A stretch of 29,847 nucleotides of DNA, from contig CAZVYQ010000036.1 in NCBI GenBank assembly GCA_964631375.1, positions 1 to 29,847 of the forward strand, in the 5' to 3' direction. Each line of letters opens with the position of its first letter. The stretch's first letter is position 1. Source of the DNA: JAAYYM01 sp964631375. Its GTDB lineage: Bacteria; Bacillota; Clostridia; Lachnospirales; Lachnospiraceae. Below, one piece after another: positions 1-8,091 of this stretch. Under the pieces are notes generated by a model. It was given only the letters and a program-made list of their open reading frames with translations, ran no database searches and was not told the origin of the DNA. The translations under genes and the position numbers were made by a program.

Positions 1-1688
1 CCTGTCACAAAGGGTGTAGCAAAGGATGTTCCGGTATTGAGAGAATAATCTCCGCTTGTATTAGTTGACATAATTCCAACTCCCGGTGCGGCAATTTCCG
101 GTTTAAAGTATCCAAGGATCGCATTTTGATCTGCTGCACCACGTCCGGAAAAATCTGCATAGGAATTGTATACACTGTTGTATGCGGCAACTGTGATCGG
201 TTCAATTGCAGTAGAAGGTATCGTTAATGTGAAATCAGGGGATGACGTAACAAATCGTGTACCCCTCTGCAAAACGGATGCCCCTGGCAAGTAGAATCGA
301 TAAACACCTGTAATGATTCTTCGTGGAATCAGTCTGATCCCCCATAATCCTGTATCGATTTCATCTCGCGAACCCGCAGGGATCATGTCTATGAAAATCT
401 CCTGTGAGGCTGCATACGGTGTCGGTTCTCCCAGATACACCAACAATTCTGTGCCTCCGATCACATACCTCCACACACCTGTGATATCTTCCGGTAGCTC
501 GATCTGCTCTCCTCCCGGGGCAGTCAGTAATATCGAGAATACATCCTCATATTCCTTCCATAGCTGTACACTGAGTGTTTTTTCACCACTCGCAACTGCC
601 AGCCCGATCTCTATTGGTTCATTGGTCAGTCTCCCTCCAACATGTCCTCCCGATGAACCTTCATTTCCTGCTCCGATACAGATCACATTTCTCCCGATTC
701 CTGCAAGCATATCAATATAAGTCTCCAGTAATGAACTGCCTGTATGTGACCCATACGTATTGCCAAAGCTCAGATTAATGGCAATTGGCATCTGATAGAA
801 GAAAGAACGTCTAATGCAAAAATCCAGTGCTCTCATCAGTTCTGTTGTTCTTGGAAAAGAATCGCTTCTCGGATTTCCCAACTTTACAACCAACAAAGCA
901 CTCTCCGGAGCCACCCCACGATACCGCCCTTCAGATGCCCTTCCATTTCCTGCTGCTATTCCTGTGACTGCGGTTCCGTGTCCGGATATATCTCTGCTTG
1001 GTACATATTGATATGCAAGCTGCCTTTGTCTTGCCGTCACTTGGATAGAGGTCATATCGCCTGCAGCAATTAACGCTTCGTTGATCTGATTACTCAGATA
1101 CACCGTTCCTGTCTCTATCAAATTCTCTGCCTCTGTCGAATCCGCAGCCACTCCTTGTTCTCTCTCTATTGTCTGATCCCATAGTTCCAGAATCCTTGTT
1201 GTTCCATCATTATTTCTGAAGTCGGGATGTGTATAATCGATCCCGGAATCTATAATTGCCGTGATCACACCCCTGCCTTTCAACATCCCATACTGAGTCT
1301 CTGTCTGTACCGGCAAAATACAAGAGGCCTGCTTTCCCTGATTCATGGAAAAGTAAAGCCTCTTTGGTTTCTCAATATATTCTATTTCCTCCAGCTTGGA
1401 CAGTGCATCTACCATAACCTGTGGAACAGTCAAAATGGCATATCCACCTATGAGATAATCAGCATGAAAATCAGACTCATCTGTCAATATATTTACCTCA
1501 CGAAGACGATTCACCAGTTCCGTCATTCTTTGATTCAAATTATCTGAACTGCCATGATATCTGATGATCAATTCCCATTGCCTTGTATCTGTATCATAGC
1601 CTACATCCAATACTGCTGATTTACTGCGTTCTGCTTCTGACGAATCCAATGCCAGATTTAACAGATTCTCTATTTTTTGATTGTCCAT
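1..1688 (-). CDS. S8 family serine peptidase (subtilase, Csp-like), C-terminus off the window
   Basis: The minus-strand frame is open from an ATG at 1688 to the left edge, about 562 codons, so the C-terminal end is missing. An AGGA ribosome site lies 7 nt before the ATG. The subtilase triad is visible: Asp147 in a DSGID motif, His237 in SGHGTA and Ser555 in GTSFATP. The oxyanion Asn sits in GAGNEG. His and Ser are about 318 residues apart, roughly twice the subtilisin spacing, so a domain of about 160 residues is inserted between them. Clostridial Csp germination peptidases carry a jelly-roll insertion there. The first 130 residues look like a prodomain and there is no signal peptide. All catalytic residues are present, so it should be active. 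It follows the SGNH lipoprotein gene by 86 nt on the same strand. A role in spore germination is only a possibility; many Lachnospiraceae carry related S8 peptidases of unknown role. Confidence 0.9.
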   Translation of the reverse strand, partial: MDNQKIENLLNLALDSSEAERSKSAVLDVGYDTDTRQWELIIRYHGSSDNLNQRMTELVNRLREVNILTDESDFHADYLIGGYAILTVPQVMVDALSKLEEIEYIEKPKRLYFSMNQGKQASCILPVQTETQYGMLKGRGVITAIIDSGIDYTHPDFRNNDGTTRILELWDQTIEREQGVAADSTEAENLIETGTVYLSNQINEALIAAGDMTSIQVTARQRQLAYQYVPSRDISGHGTAVTGIAAGNGRASEGRYRGVAPESALLVVKLGNPRSDSFPRTTELMRALDFCIRRSFFYQMPIAINLSFGNTYGSHTGSSLLETYIDMLAGIGRNVICIGAGNEGSSGGHVGGRLTNEPIEIGLAVASGEKTLSVQLWKEYEDVFSILLTAPGGEQIELPEDITGVWRYVIGGTELLVYLGEPTPYAASQEIFIDMIPAGSRDEIDTGLWGIRLIPRRIITGVYRFYLPGASVLQRGTRFVTSSPDFTLTIPSTAIEPITVAAYNSVYNSYADFSGRGAADQNAILGYFKPEIAAPGVGIMSTNTSGDYSLNTGTSFATPFVT

Positions 1689-1774
1689 ATGATATTCCTG
1701 AAAATAAATTCTATGCTATACCATATGTCATCATTCTATCATTGTACCAATGGAATTGCGTTTTGATCCGATCG

Positions 1775-2848
1775 CTATTTCAGATATCCCATCTCCTGCA
1801 TTTTTTTATACAAAGCCTCGCCGATCACTGTATAATAAGCTGCATTACCATGTGATTCATCTGTCAGGAGACTTCTCGGAATCATTCCATCTGCTATATC
1901 AGCCTCATCCTCAGCTGTTGCCACGATTCCTGAATCCTGCAGACCATGCTCCAACAGATCCTTTCTCACATCCAGAAAATGTTCACCATACTCCTTTGCC
2001 AGCACCTCATTGACTTCTGCTGCCATAGGCATTTTGCGTTTGCTGGTCAATCCAATGATCACATACCGATCTACTCCCGCATATGCGATCATATCCCTTT
2101 GAACATCGATCACATTCTGAACTGTTTCAGGAGTCGGATCATCATTAGAGCCTGTAAAGATTACAAGAATGTCATCACTTCGCTTGTCCTTCATGGCAAA
2201 TGTTTCGATTGGAGTATAATCTCTTAATACGACTTCTTCACCGGGCTCACTTCTTGTAAATTTCCTCTGTCCGGTACTAAAATCCATCCACAGCTTTCCT
2301 TCCACTCCTGCAATTGTGCATGGATTGATACCTGCGTCGCCGAACACCAAAATCATATCATAATCACCATAACCATTTTCGATTTCCACATCCACATCCG
2401 TCACCTCGGCGGGTATGGTAACAGGATGCACCAATTGTGGCATTCCACCCTGTCGTCCTGCAATACAGGTAGTGGCCTCTGCATAAACTCCATAGTTCAT
2501 GACTTCACAGCCTGCCAGCTTAGCAAGTACATTGGGATATGTCACTCCTTCTCCACCGGTGCCCTCAGTCAATGAATCACCCCAAACAACCACTCTTGTA
2601 TCTGCATTATCTACCTCTGCTGCTTCTGCTTCGGTTGTTTCTGCGTTTTCTTTGGGTTCTGCTTGCTCCTCCTTCACATCCGCCTCCGTGTGTACATCTT
2701 TCTCTACATTGGTTTCAGTCTTATTATCTGCTTCCTCTGCGTTCTGTATCGTCTCAGAATTCACTTTGCTCTCAGAGTTACCTGCCTGAGCACATCCGGT
2801 CAAAATCACTCCTGTCAGCAAGACACAGACCCATATCATTCTTCTCAT
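1775..2848 (-). CDS. SGNH/GDSL hydrolase lipoprotein
   Basis: 357 residues. A short hydrophobic N-terminus ends in the lipobox LTGC (Cys19), so the protein should be lipid-anchored outside the membrane. Residues 25-82 form an acidic Glu/Ala/Thr-rich linker. The SGNH hydrolase domain follows: Ser92 in GDSLTEG (block I), Asn235 in GSND (block III) and the Asp330-x-x-His333 pair in the last block. These fit an active esterase or O-deacetylase; the substrate cannot be read from sequence, but cell-wall or polysaccharide acyl groups are usual. The ATG overlaps the stop codon of the upstream kinase gene (ATGA, 2845-2848), so translation is probably coupled. There is no gene-specific ribosome site stronger than that overlap. 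Confidence 0.9.
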   Translation of the reverse strand: MRRMIWVCVLLTGVILTGCAQAGNSESKVNSETIQNAEEADNKTETNVEKDVHTEADVKEEQAEPKENAETTEAEAAEVDNADTRVVVWGDSLTEGTGGEGVTYPNVLAKLAGCEVMNYGVYAEATTCIAGRQGGMPQLVHPVTIPAEVTDVDVEIENGYGDYDMILVFGDAGINPCTIAGVEGKLWMDFSTGQRKFTRSEPGEEVVLRDYTPIETFAMKDKRSDDILVIFTGSNDDPTPETVQNVIDVQRDMIAYAGVDRYVIIGLTSKRKMPMAAEVNEVLAKEYGEHFLDVRKDLLEHGLQDSGIVATAEDEADIADGMIPRSLLTDESHGNAAYYTVIGEALYKKMQEMGYLK

Positions 2849-3804
2849 CTTCCTTCTCTCCTTAACATTGATTTGATTACCTCACCCGGTGCCAGTCCCT
2901 CCGAAAATGCTGTTGCACTTCCGGCAGCCACTGCCATATCGAGAATATTCTCATAATTTTTCTGATCCATCTGAATATTAAGCCGATCATTGATTTCCTG
3001 TAGATATCCTGCCACAAATCCTGCAACCATGGCATCTCCTGCCCCAACAGAATTGACGACCGTTCCCTGATATGCATCTCTCTGTAACACATCGCCCTGT
3101 TTTGTTACCAGAACAGCTCCATCTCCAGCGAAGGAAATCAATACATTCTGTGCTCCCTTTTCCTGTAACTTACCGGCATAGAGAACAGCATCCTCCTTGG
3201 AGCAGATCCTTGTTTGGAAGATATCTCCCAACTCATCTTGATTTGGTTTGATCAAAAGTGGGTTGTACTGTAATGCCTCCAATAAATGCTCTCCTGTGGT
3301 ATCTACGATCAGTTTGGCCCCCGACTCATGTATTTTCTGTAAAATATCCTGATACTCCGAAAAAGCAAGTGACTGAGGCACTGTTCCTGCCAATATCATC
3401 AAGTCTGTATCATGTAATATATCAAGTTTACATAACATTTCATCGATTGCCTCATGCTGAATGATTGGTCCTAATCCATTGACCTCAGTCTCACTCATAA
3501 TGATATCATTCTCAGTAGACTTAATCTTCACATTGATTCTGGAGGTTCCTTCTGCAAGTCTTACAAAATCAGTGTCACATCCGCATTCCTTCATTCCATG
3601 TTCGATTCTTTCTCCAGTAAAACCTGCAACAAACCCCAAAGCCCTGCTATGGATTCCAAGATTATTCAATACCTGTGAGACATTGAGTCCCTTTCCTCCA
3701 AACACGATGCACTCACGATTACTGCGGTTCATCTTACCCAATTTCATCTGCTCTGTATAGACAACATAGTCTATCGATGGCTGAAATGTTAATGTATAAA
3801 TCAT
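2845..3804 (-). CDS. PfkB-family hexose-phosphate kinase (1-phosphofructokinase/tagatose-6-phosphate kinase type)
   Basis: 319 residues from the ATG at 3804, which has a GAGAGG ribosome site 8 nt upstream. An upstream in-frame start at 3870 is unlikely because it falls inside the terminator hairpin of the preceding gene. The N-terminus begins MIYTLTFQPSIDYVV, as 1-phosphofructokinases do (TLNPSIDY-like). PfkB signature 1 is at GGKGLNVS (about 36-43). Signature 2 is NSVGAGDAM with the catalytic base Asp257. The family phosphorylates fructose-1-phosphate (FruK) or tagatose-6-phosphate (LacC) in the cytoplasm; sequence alone does not separate these. No PTS transporter or DeoR-type regulator is next to it, which is unusual for fruK, so no symbol is given. 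Its stop overlaps the start of the SGNH lipoprotein gene. Confidence 0.88.
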   Translation of the reverse strand: MIYTLTFQPSIDYVVYTEQMKLGKMNRSNRECIVFGGKGLNVSQVLNNLGIHSRALGFVAGFTGERIEHGMKECGCDTDFVRLAEGTSRINVKIKSTENDIIMSETEVNGLGPIIQHEAIDEMLCKLDILHDTDLMILAGTVPQSLAFSEYQDILQKIHESGAKLIVDTTGEHLLEALQYNPLLIKPNQDELGDIFQTRICSKEDAVLYAGKLQEKGAQNVLISFAGDGAVLVTKQGDVLQRDAYQGTVVNSVGAGDAMVAGFVAGYLQEINDRLNIQMDQKNYENILDMAVAAGSATAFSEGLAPGEVIKSMLRREGR

Positions 3805-3842
3805 ATCAGGTTCCTCTCTGAAACAAATATCAAAATTCATTC

Positions 3843-3870
3843 CTAATAAAAAGAGGCTGTCTTGTGACAA
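3843..3870 (-). promoter_or_regulatory. Possible promoter of the PfkB-SGNH-S8 unit, overlapping the MCP terminator
   Basis: On the minus strand TTGTCA (3865-3870) is followed after 16 nt by TATTAG (3843-3848), about 38 nt before the kinase ATG. Hexamer matches are 5/6 and 4/6. The boxes lie within the terminator hairpin of the preceding gene, so this is a tentative call. Confidence 0.3.
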
Positions 3871-3878
3871 CCCCTTTT
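3848..3878 (-). terminator. Rho-independent terminator of the chemoreceptor gene
   Basis: The minus strand has a 13-bp stem (AAAAGGGGTTGTC with GACAGCCTCTTTT, two G-U pairs) around an ACAA loop, followed by T residues. It lies 28 nt after the chemoreceptor stop codon. Confidence 0.8.
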
Positions 3879-3906
3879 CATTTTCTACTTAATCTCTAAG
3901 GAGTAC

Positions 3907-5628
3907 TTATTGTAAGATAAAGCCGTTCACAATATCTTCAAGCTTCTTAACACACTCTAAACTCTCAGAAACGAGATCATATGTCTCGCTGGTCTTGCCT
4001 ACCATATCCGTTGTCTTGCCCGCGATGTCTGTAACACCCACAGTAGACTCACCAACAGTCGAATTGATTCCTGACAGTGCGTCGGCGATTGCACCGATTG
4101 CATTTGTCAGATTCTCAATAGATGAATGAATATCATTCATACTGGTCTGGAATTCAGTAGCATCCTGATTGTATTGTTCACTGACAAGGGCAAATTCATT
4201 ATAATCGTTTAATACTGTCTGCTCTAAGAAGCTTGTAGTCTCTTCCAGACATTCAGACATATTTCCTACTGCATGATTCACTTCTCCGACAATGAAATTA
4301 ATATCTCCTACTGCCTTGGAGGTCTGGTCAGCCAGATTTCCGATCTCTGTTGCCACAACAGCAAATCCTCTTCCGGCTTCACCTGCTCTCGCTGCTTCTA
4401 TACTGGCATTCAATGCAAGCAAACTGGTCTGTGATGAAATCGCCATAATCGCTTCTGTCAGTTCATTGATCTTATCAACAGCCTTGGAGCCCTCTATAGC
4501 CTGATCAGCCTTTACCTTTACTGAATCATAGATCTGTTTTGTCTTCGCACTTGCTTCCTTTGTGGTATTATGTAACTGATTTGCTCTCTGCATTACTTCA
4601 TCTGACAGCTTTGCACCATCTGTTGATAACTGTCCGATATCCGCAGCACCTGTCTGCATATAACTGATATTTCCGTTTATCGTTTCAGTAGTTGCTGCTG
4701 TCTCCTGCATACCTGCTGCCAACTGCTGAGTGGTAGCAGAGTTATCTGTACACATACTATTGACCACATTGGTTACAGACTGCAGAGAATTGACATTATT
4801 GGCGATTCTATTGCTTGCATCATCAATTAGAGTAACCATATCTCTCAGATTACTTCTCATATCCCGTACTGCTCTGGCCATAGCACCTACTTCATCATGC
4901 TTTCTGCAGATTTCTTCACTTGCAGGATTCTTTCTAAAGTCAAACTGAGCAGTATCCTTGATAATAACAGTCAACTGTTTGATTGGCTTGGAGATCCTCA
5001 AACTCATGAGCAATGCAATGAATGAGCAAAGTATCATGATAATCACTCCTGCTGTTACAGAAGTGTTTGTGATCTTATTAATTGGAGCCATAATCTCTGA
5101 TTCATCTGCTGAAATTACAAGAATACATTTGTCACTCGTAATTGCATAACCTGCATACTTCATTTCACCTTTGAATTCATAGATTGCAATACCATCTGCA
5201 GGTGTCTTTCCTGCTTTCAAATCCTTGACCAGTCCGGACACAACTACATTTTCTACCGGTTTCCCGATCTTATCAGCAGTCGGATGATATAACATTGTTC
5301 CATCAGTGCTGACAAGGTATGCATAAGAAGATGCAGCTCCTGCTACATGTATATCCTTTAATAATGCTGTATACTGTTCAGATGTCGCCTCTGCCCCTGC
5401 AAGTTCATTGTCCAACAAATCCCTTGATGATGTTGCTACATTTTCCATATATGCCTTTGTGGAGTTCTGCAATGCCTCTTTTGCCTGAGGAATTGTTAAT
5501 AAAAGAACCGCAACTACTCCAATCAGTACTGATATGGTAGCTATCAGTGAGATCTTGGATCCGGTTCTCTGCATTAGTGCAATGTGCTCATTTCCTTTTG
5601 AATCAACTTTACCCTTTTCGTTCCTCAT
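3907..5628 (-). CDS. Methyl-accepting chemotaxis protein with extracellular Cache domain
   Basis: 573 residues. The start at 5628 is preferred because AAGGA lies 9 nt before it; the ATG two codons upstream (5634) leaves only 3 nt to the same site. Order of parts: short cytoplasmic tail, TM1 (about 26-46), extracellular domain (47-189) with a Cache-like stretch around SYAYLVSTDGTMLYH, TM2 (about 190-211), HAMP (212-265), then a coiled-coil signalling domain. The conserved hairpin tip ALNASIEAARAGEAGRGFAVVA is intact, so it should couple to CheA/CheW. The ligand is unknown; Cache domains often bind small organic acids or amino acids. No other chemotaxis gene is nearby. It has its own promoter and terminator, so it is probably monocistronic. 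This suggests a motile organism. Confidence 0.95.
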   Translation of the reverse strand: MRNEKGKVDSKGNEHIALMQRTGSKISLIATISVLIGVVAVLLLTIPQAKEALQNSTKAYMENVATSSRDLLDNELAGAEATSEQYTALLKDIHVAGAASSYAYLVSTDGTMLYHPTADKIGKPVENVVVSGLVKDLKAGKTPADGIAIYEFKGEMKYAGYAITSDKCILVISADESEIMAPINKITNTSVTAGVIIMILCSFIALLMSLRISKPIKQLTVIIKDTAQFDFRKNPASEEICRKHDEVGAMARAVRDMRSNLRDMVTLIDDASNRIANNVNSLQSVTNVVNSMCTDNSATTQQLAAGMQETAATTETINGNISYMQTGAADIGQLSTDGAKLSDEVMQRANQLHNTTKEASAKTKQIYDSVKVKADQAIEGSKAVDKINELTEAIMAISSQTSLLALNASIEAARAGEAGRGFAVVATEIGNLADQTSKAVGDINFIVGEVNHAVGNMSECLEETTSFLEQTVLNDYNEFALVSEQYNQDATEFQTSMNDIHSSIENLTNAIGAIADALSGINSTVGESTVGVTDIAGKTTDMVGKTSETYDLVSESLECVKKLEDIVNGFILQ

Positions 5629-5687
5629 AACCATTCATCCTTTCCGTCCCTCATATCATCATCTCTGATGTAAAATCACATATATAG

Positions 5688-5716
5688 ATATTACCATTTT
5701 GACCACTTAATGTCAA
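5688..5716 (-). promoter_or_regulatory. Promoter of the chemoreceptor gene
   Basis: TTGACA (5711-5716) and TAATAT (5688-5693) on the minus strand are separated by exactly 17 nt. The -35 is a perfect match, and the start codon lies about 60 nt downstream. Confidence 0.7.
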
Positions 5717-5745
5717 TAAAACGTTCTCTCAGTCCACCCCTGTTT

Positions 5746-7056
5746 TCAATGCTCCATCAGCCAAAAAGCGGCACTGAAACCATGCAGTTTTGCTCCTCCT
5801 CCAAAGTCAATCTTCTCTCCTGAAATCATATCCACTGCACATCCACACCCTGCATCAAAATGAGCGGTGAATTCCTCACTGTCTGCATTCACTGCAACAA
5901 GCACTCTCTCATCCTCAAATCTTCTCTCAAAGATACACTGTCTGTTGGTTAGAAGGATAGAATGAAAGTCCCCATAATTCAGCGCCTTAGAGTTCTTTCT
6001 AGCCCTGGCAAGTTTTTCGACCCATTCAGTCAATTCATTCTCCAGGGGTTGCTCAAAACATGCTCTAAGTGCCTGATCTCCTTCATTCTTTGACCCCTTT
6101 GCGCCCCATTCACTTCCGTAGTAAATGCAAGGAATACCAGGCATACCAAATGCAAAAGCATAAATCAAAGGCAAATGTACCTCTTGATTCAGATTGCTGG
6201 CAATCCTGCTGACATCATGATTATCAACAAAGGATAGTAAATGTCTTCCCTTATATAATGTCCAGTCTTCAGGGCCAAACTGCCTTAACAGAGAGTGAAC
6301 GATCTCAAACATATTCATGCTGTTGAAAGAAGAATACAACCCTTTATAGCATTCATAATTTGTTGCAGAATGCAGCATCTCATCATTCATAAACTGGTTG
6401 TAATCACCATGTAACAGTTCTCCGAGCAGGAAAAACTCCTGTTTCAGGCCATCGCAGTAGGAACGTAGTCTTTTTATAAAATCCTTGTCCAAACAATACG
6501 CTACATCCAGTCGGAGTCCGTCAATCTCAAATTCATCTACCCAATACCTGATCGCATCAAACAGATGTCTGATCACATCCTCATTTCTGAGGTTCAGCTT
6601 CACCAGATCATAATTGCCTTCCCAGCCTTCATACCATAATCCATCATGATCATTGGAATCCCCCTCAAAGCTGATATGAAACCAGTCTTTATAAGGAGAG
6701 TTTTCTCGATTCTTTAATACATCCTGAAACGCCCAAAATCCCCTGCCGACATGATTGAACACACCATCCAGCACCACTCTGATCCCAGCTTCATGCAACT
6801 TCTGACAGACCTCACGAAAATCTTCGTTGGTTCCTAATCTTACGTCTATTTTGAAATAATCTCTTGTATTATAACCATGTGTATCCGATTCAAATACAGG
6901 AGAAAAATAGATCGCATTTGCTCCCAGCTTTTGAATATGAGGGATCCAATCGATCACCTTTTTGATCCTTGGATGCAGATTGCCATCATTTTCATAAGGT
7001 GCTCCACAGAAGCCCAGCGGATAGATTTGATAAAAGACACTTTCATATGCCCACAT
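5746..7056 (-). CDS. GH13 alpha-amylase-family glycosidase, cytoplasmic
   Basis: 436 residues from the ATG at 7056, which has a GGAGG site 8 nt upstream. A longer reading to 7104 has no ribosome site and adds non-family sequence. All four GH13 regions are present: DGVFNHV (97-103), GLRLDVAY with nucleophile Asp184, LLGELLHGDY with acid/base Glu213, and FVDNHD with Asp281 completing the site. The protein starts directly with the barrel (YQIYPLGFCGAP) and has no signal peptide or carbohydrate-binding module. It should therefore cleave imported malto-oligosaccharides, cyclodextrins or similar alpha-glucans inside the cell, as maltogenic amylases and cyclomaltodextrinases do. No maltose transporter is adjacent. 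It has its own strong promoter and is transcribed divergently from nfo. Confidence 0.92.
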   Translation of the reverse strand: MWAYESVFYQIYPLGFCGAPYENDGNLHPRIKKVIDWIPHIQKLGANAIYFSPVFESDTHGYNTRDYFKIDVRLGTNEDFREVCQKLHEAGIRVVLDGVFNHVGRGFWAFQDVLKNRENSPYKDWFHISFEGDSNDHDGLWYEGWEGNYDLVKLNLRNEDVIRHLFDAIRYWVDEFEIDGLRLDVAYCLDKDFIKRLRSYCDGLKQEFFLLGELLHGDYNQFMNDEMLHSATNYECYKGLYSSFNSMNMFEIVHSLLRQFGPEDWTLYKGRHLLSFVDNHDVSRIASNLNQEVHLPLIYAFAFGMPGIPCIYYGSEWGAKGSKNEGDQALRACFEQPLENELTEWVEKLARARKNSKALNYGDFHSILLTNRQCIFERRFEDERVLVAVNADSEEFTAHFDAGCGCAVDMISGEKIDFGGGAKLHGFSAAFWLMEH

Positions 7057-7145
7057 AAATATTCCTCCATAACACTTATTTTTTCTACTGTAGCAGAGTC
7101 TCAAAAAACCTATCGTTTTTCTCGGACTTGCTACTTATCAGATTT

Positions 7146-7174
7146 ATCATACCACATCTTGTGTTCTGACTCAA
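7146..7174 (-). promoter_or_regulatory. Promoter of the GH13 gene
   Basis: On the minus strand TTGAGT (7169-7174) and TATGAT (7146-7151) are separated by 17 nt. The leader to the ATG is about 80 nt and contains a hairpin-capable stretch (AAAAAC and GTTTTT around CTATC) near 7105-7122, whose role is unknown. Confidence 0.65.
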
Positions 7175-7187
7175 TTTCATGTAAACT
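7159..7187 (+). promoter_or_regulatory. Possible nfo promoter, overlapping the GH13 promoter
   Basis: TTGTGT (7159-7164) and TAAACT (7182-7187) are 17 nt apart on the plus strand, about 41 nt before the nfo ATG. Hexamer matches are weak (3/6 and 4/6). The overlap with the divergent promoter means the two would compete for polymerase. Confidence 0.35.
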
Positions 7188-7227
7188 GGGTGATGGATGT
7201 TACGAACGAAAGCGAGGCAGTTGCATT

Positions 7228-8091
7228 ATGATAAAACTAGGATCACATGTGGGAATGAGTGGCAGTGAGATGTTTCTTGGTTCAGTCAAGGAAGCAGAAA
7301 GCTATGGAGCCAATACCTTTATGGTATATACCGGAGCCCCTCAAAATACCAGACGAAAGGATATCAGTGAACTTCGAATTGATGAAGCCAAGGCTTATAT
7401 GAAAAAGATCGGAATAGAAGAATTTGTTGTGCATGCACCATATATCATCAATCTAGGAAATGCCGTAAAACCTGAGACGTTCAAGCTTGCTGTTGATTTT
7501 CTCGCAACAGAACTGGAGCGAAGTGCCGCAATGGGATCTCATACTCTGATTCTGCATCCCGGCTCTCATGTAGGGGAAGGTGCAGACATCGGTATTGCAA
7601 AGATCATTGAAGGACTAAATGAGGTTTTGACAACAGATACTCTCTGCAATGTTGCTCTTGAAACCATGGCAGGTAAAGGCAGTGAGATCGGAAGATCTTT
7701 CGAAGAACTGGCCCGTATCTATGATGGTGTAAAATATAACGATAAGCTACGTGTATGCTTTGATACCTGTCATGTGAACGATGCAGGTTATGATATTGTT
7801 CATGATCTGGATGGAGTACTGGATCAGTTTGATCAGATATTAGGTAAAGAACAGATTGCCGTCTTCCATATCAATGACAGTAAAAATGAACGAGGTGCTG
7901 CCAAAGACAGACATGCTAATCTAGATGATGGTACGATCGGATTTGATACATTACGCAAGGTTGTTTATCATCCCGATTTTCTCGAAATCCCAAAGATTCT
8001 GGAGACTCCTTATATAGAAGATCCTTCTGATCCCTCTGTCAAGCTGCCTCCATATAAAGAAGAAATCGCAAGACTGCGTGCTACATCATAG
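7228..8091 (+). CDS. nfo: Endonuclease IV (AP endonuclease)
   Basis: 287 residues, the usual length. The ATG at 7228 has GAGG 10 nt upstream; the open frame before it (from 6877) is antisense to the GH13 gene and is not coding. The protein cuts the backbone 5' of abasic sites in base excision repair and removes 3' blocking groups. The trinuclear zinc ligands match E. coli Nfo in order and spacing: His69, His110, Glu145, Asp179, His182, His214, Asp227, His229 and Glu259. Recognisable blocks are HAPYIINLGN, FDTCHVNDAG and HINDSKNERGA. It is one of two plus-strand genes in the window. Its last 11 nt overlap the 3' end of the converging helicase gene. No terminator separates the two. Confidence 0.97.
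   Translation: MIKLGSHVGMSGSEMFLGSVKEAESYGANTFMVYTGAPQNTRRKDISELRIDEAKAYMKKIGIEEFVVHAPYIINLGNAVKPETFKLAVDFLATELERSAAMGSHTLILHPGSHVGEGADIGIAKIIEGLNEVLTTDTLCNVALETMAGKGSEIGRSFEELARIYDGVKYNDKLRVCFDTCHVNDAGYDIVHDLDGVLDQFDQILGKEQIAVFHINDSKNERGAAKDRHANLDDGTIGFDTLRKVVYHPDFLEIPKILETPYIEDPSDPSVKLPPYKEEIARLRATS

Noticed and set aside
313..1855. Several plus-strand frames opposite the S8 peptidase
   Set aside because: The minus strand has one continuous frame with the full catalytic triad; the others are shadows.
2499..2956. Plus-strand frames opposite the SGNH lipoprotein, rich in Ser and Leu
   Set aside because: They mirror the Glu/Ala-rich linker of the lipoprotein on the other strand and have no start signals.
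3805..3870. Longer start for the PfkB kinase
   Set aside because: It begins inside the terminator hairpin of the chemoreceptor gene and lacks a ribosome site.
5694..5716. Inverted repeat TTGAC-N8-GTCAA at the chemoreceptor promoter as an operator
   Set aside because: It is short, and one arm is simply the -35 box; chance is sufficient.
7209..7222. LexA-like half site CGAAC before nfo
   Set aside because: Only one half matches; GCGA stands where GTTC should be.
6877..7227. Long N-terminal extension of nfo (404-residue reading)
   Set aside because: It is antisense to the GH13 gene, has no ribosome site and no family similarity; the ATG at 7228 gives the normal length and a GAGG site.
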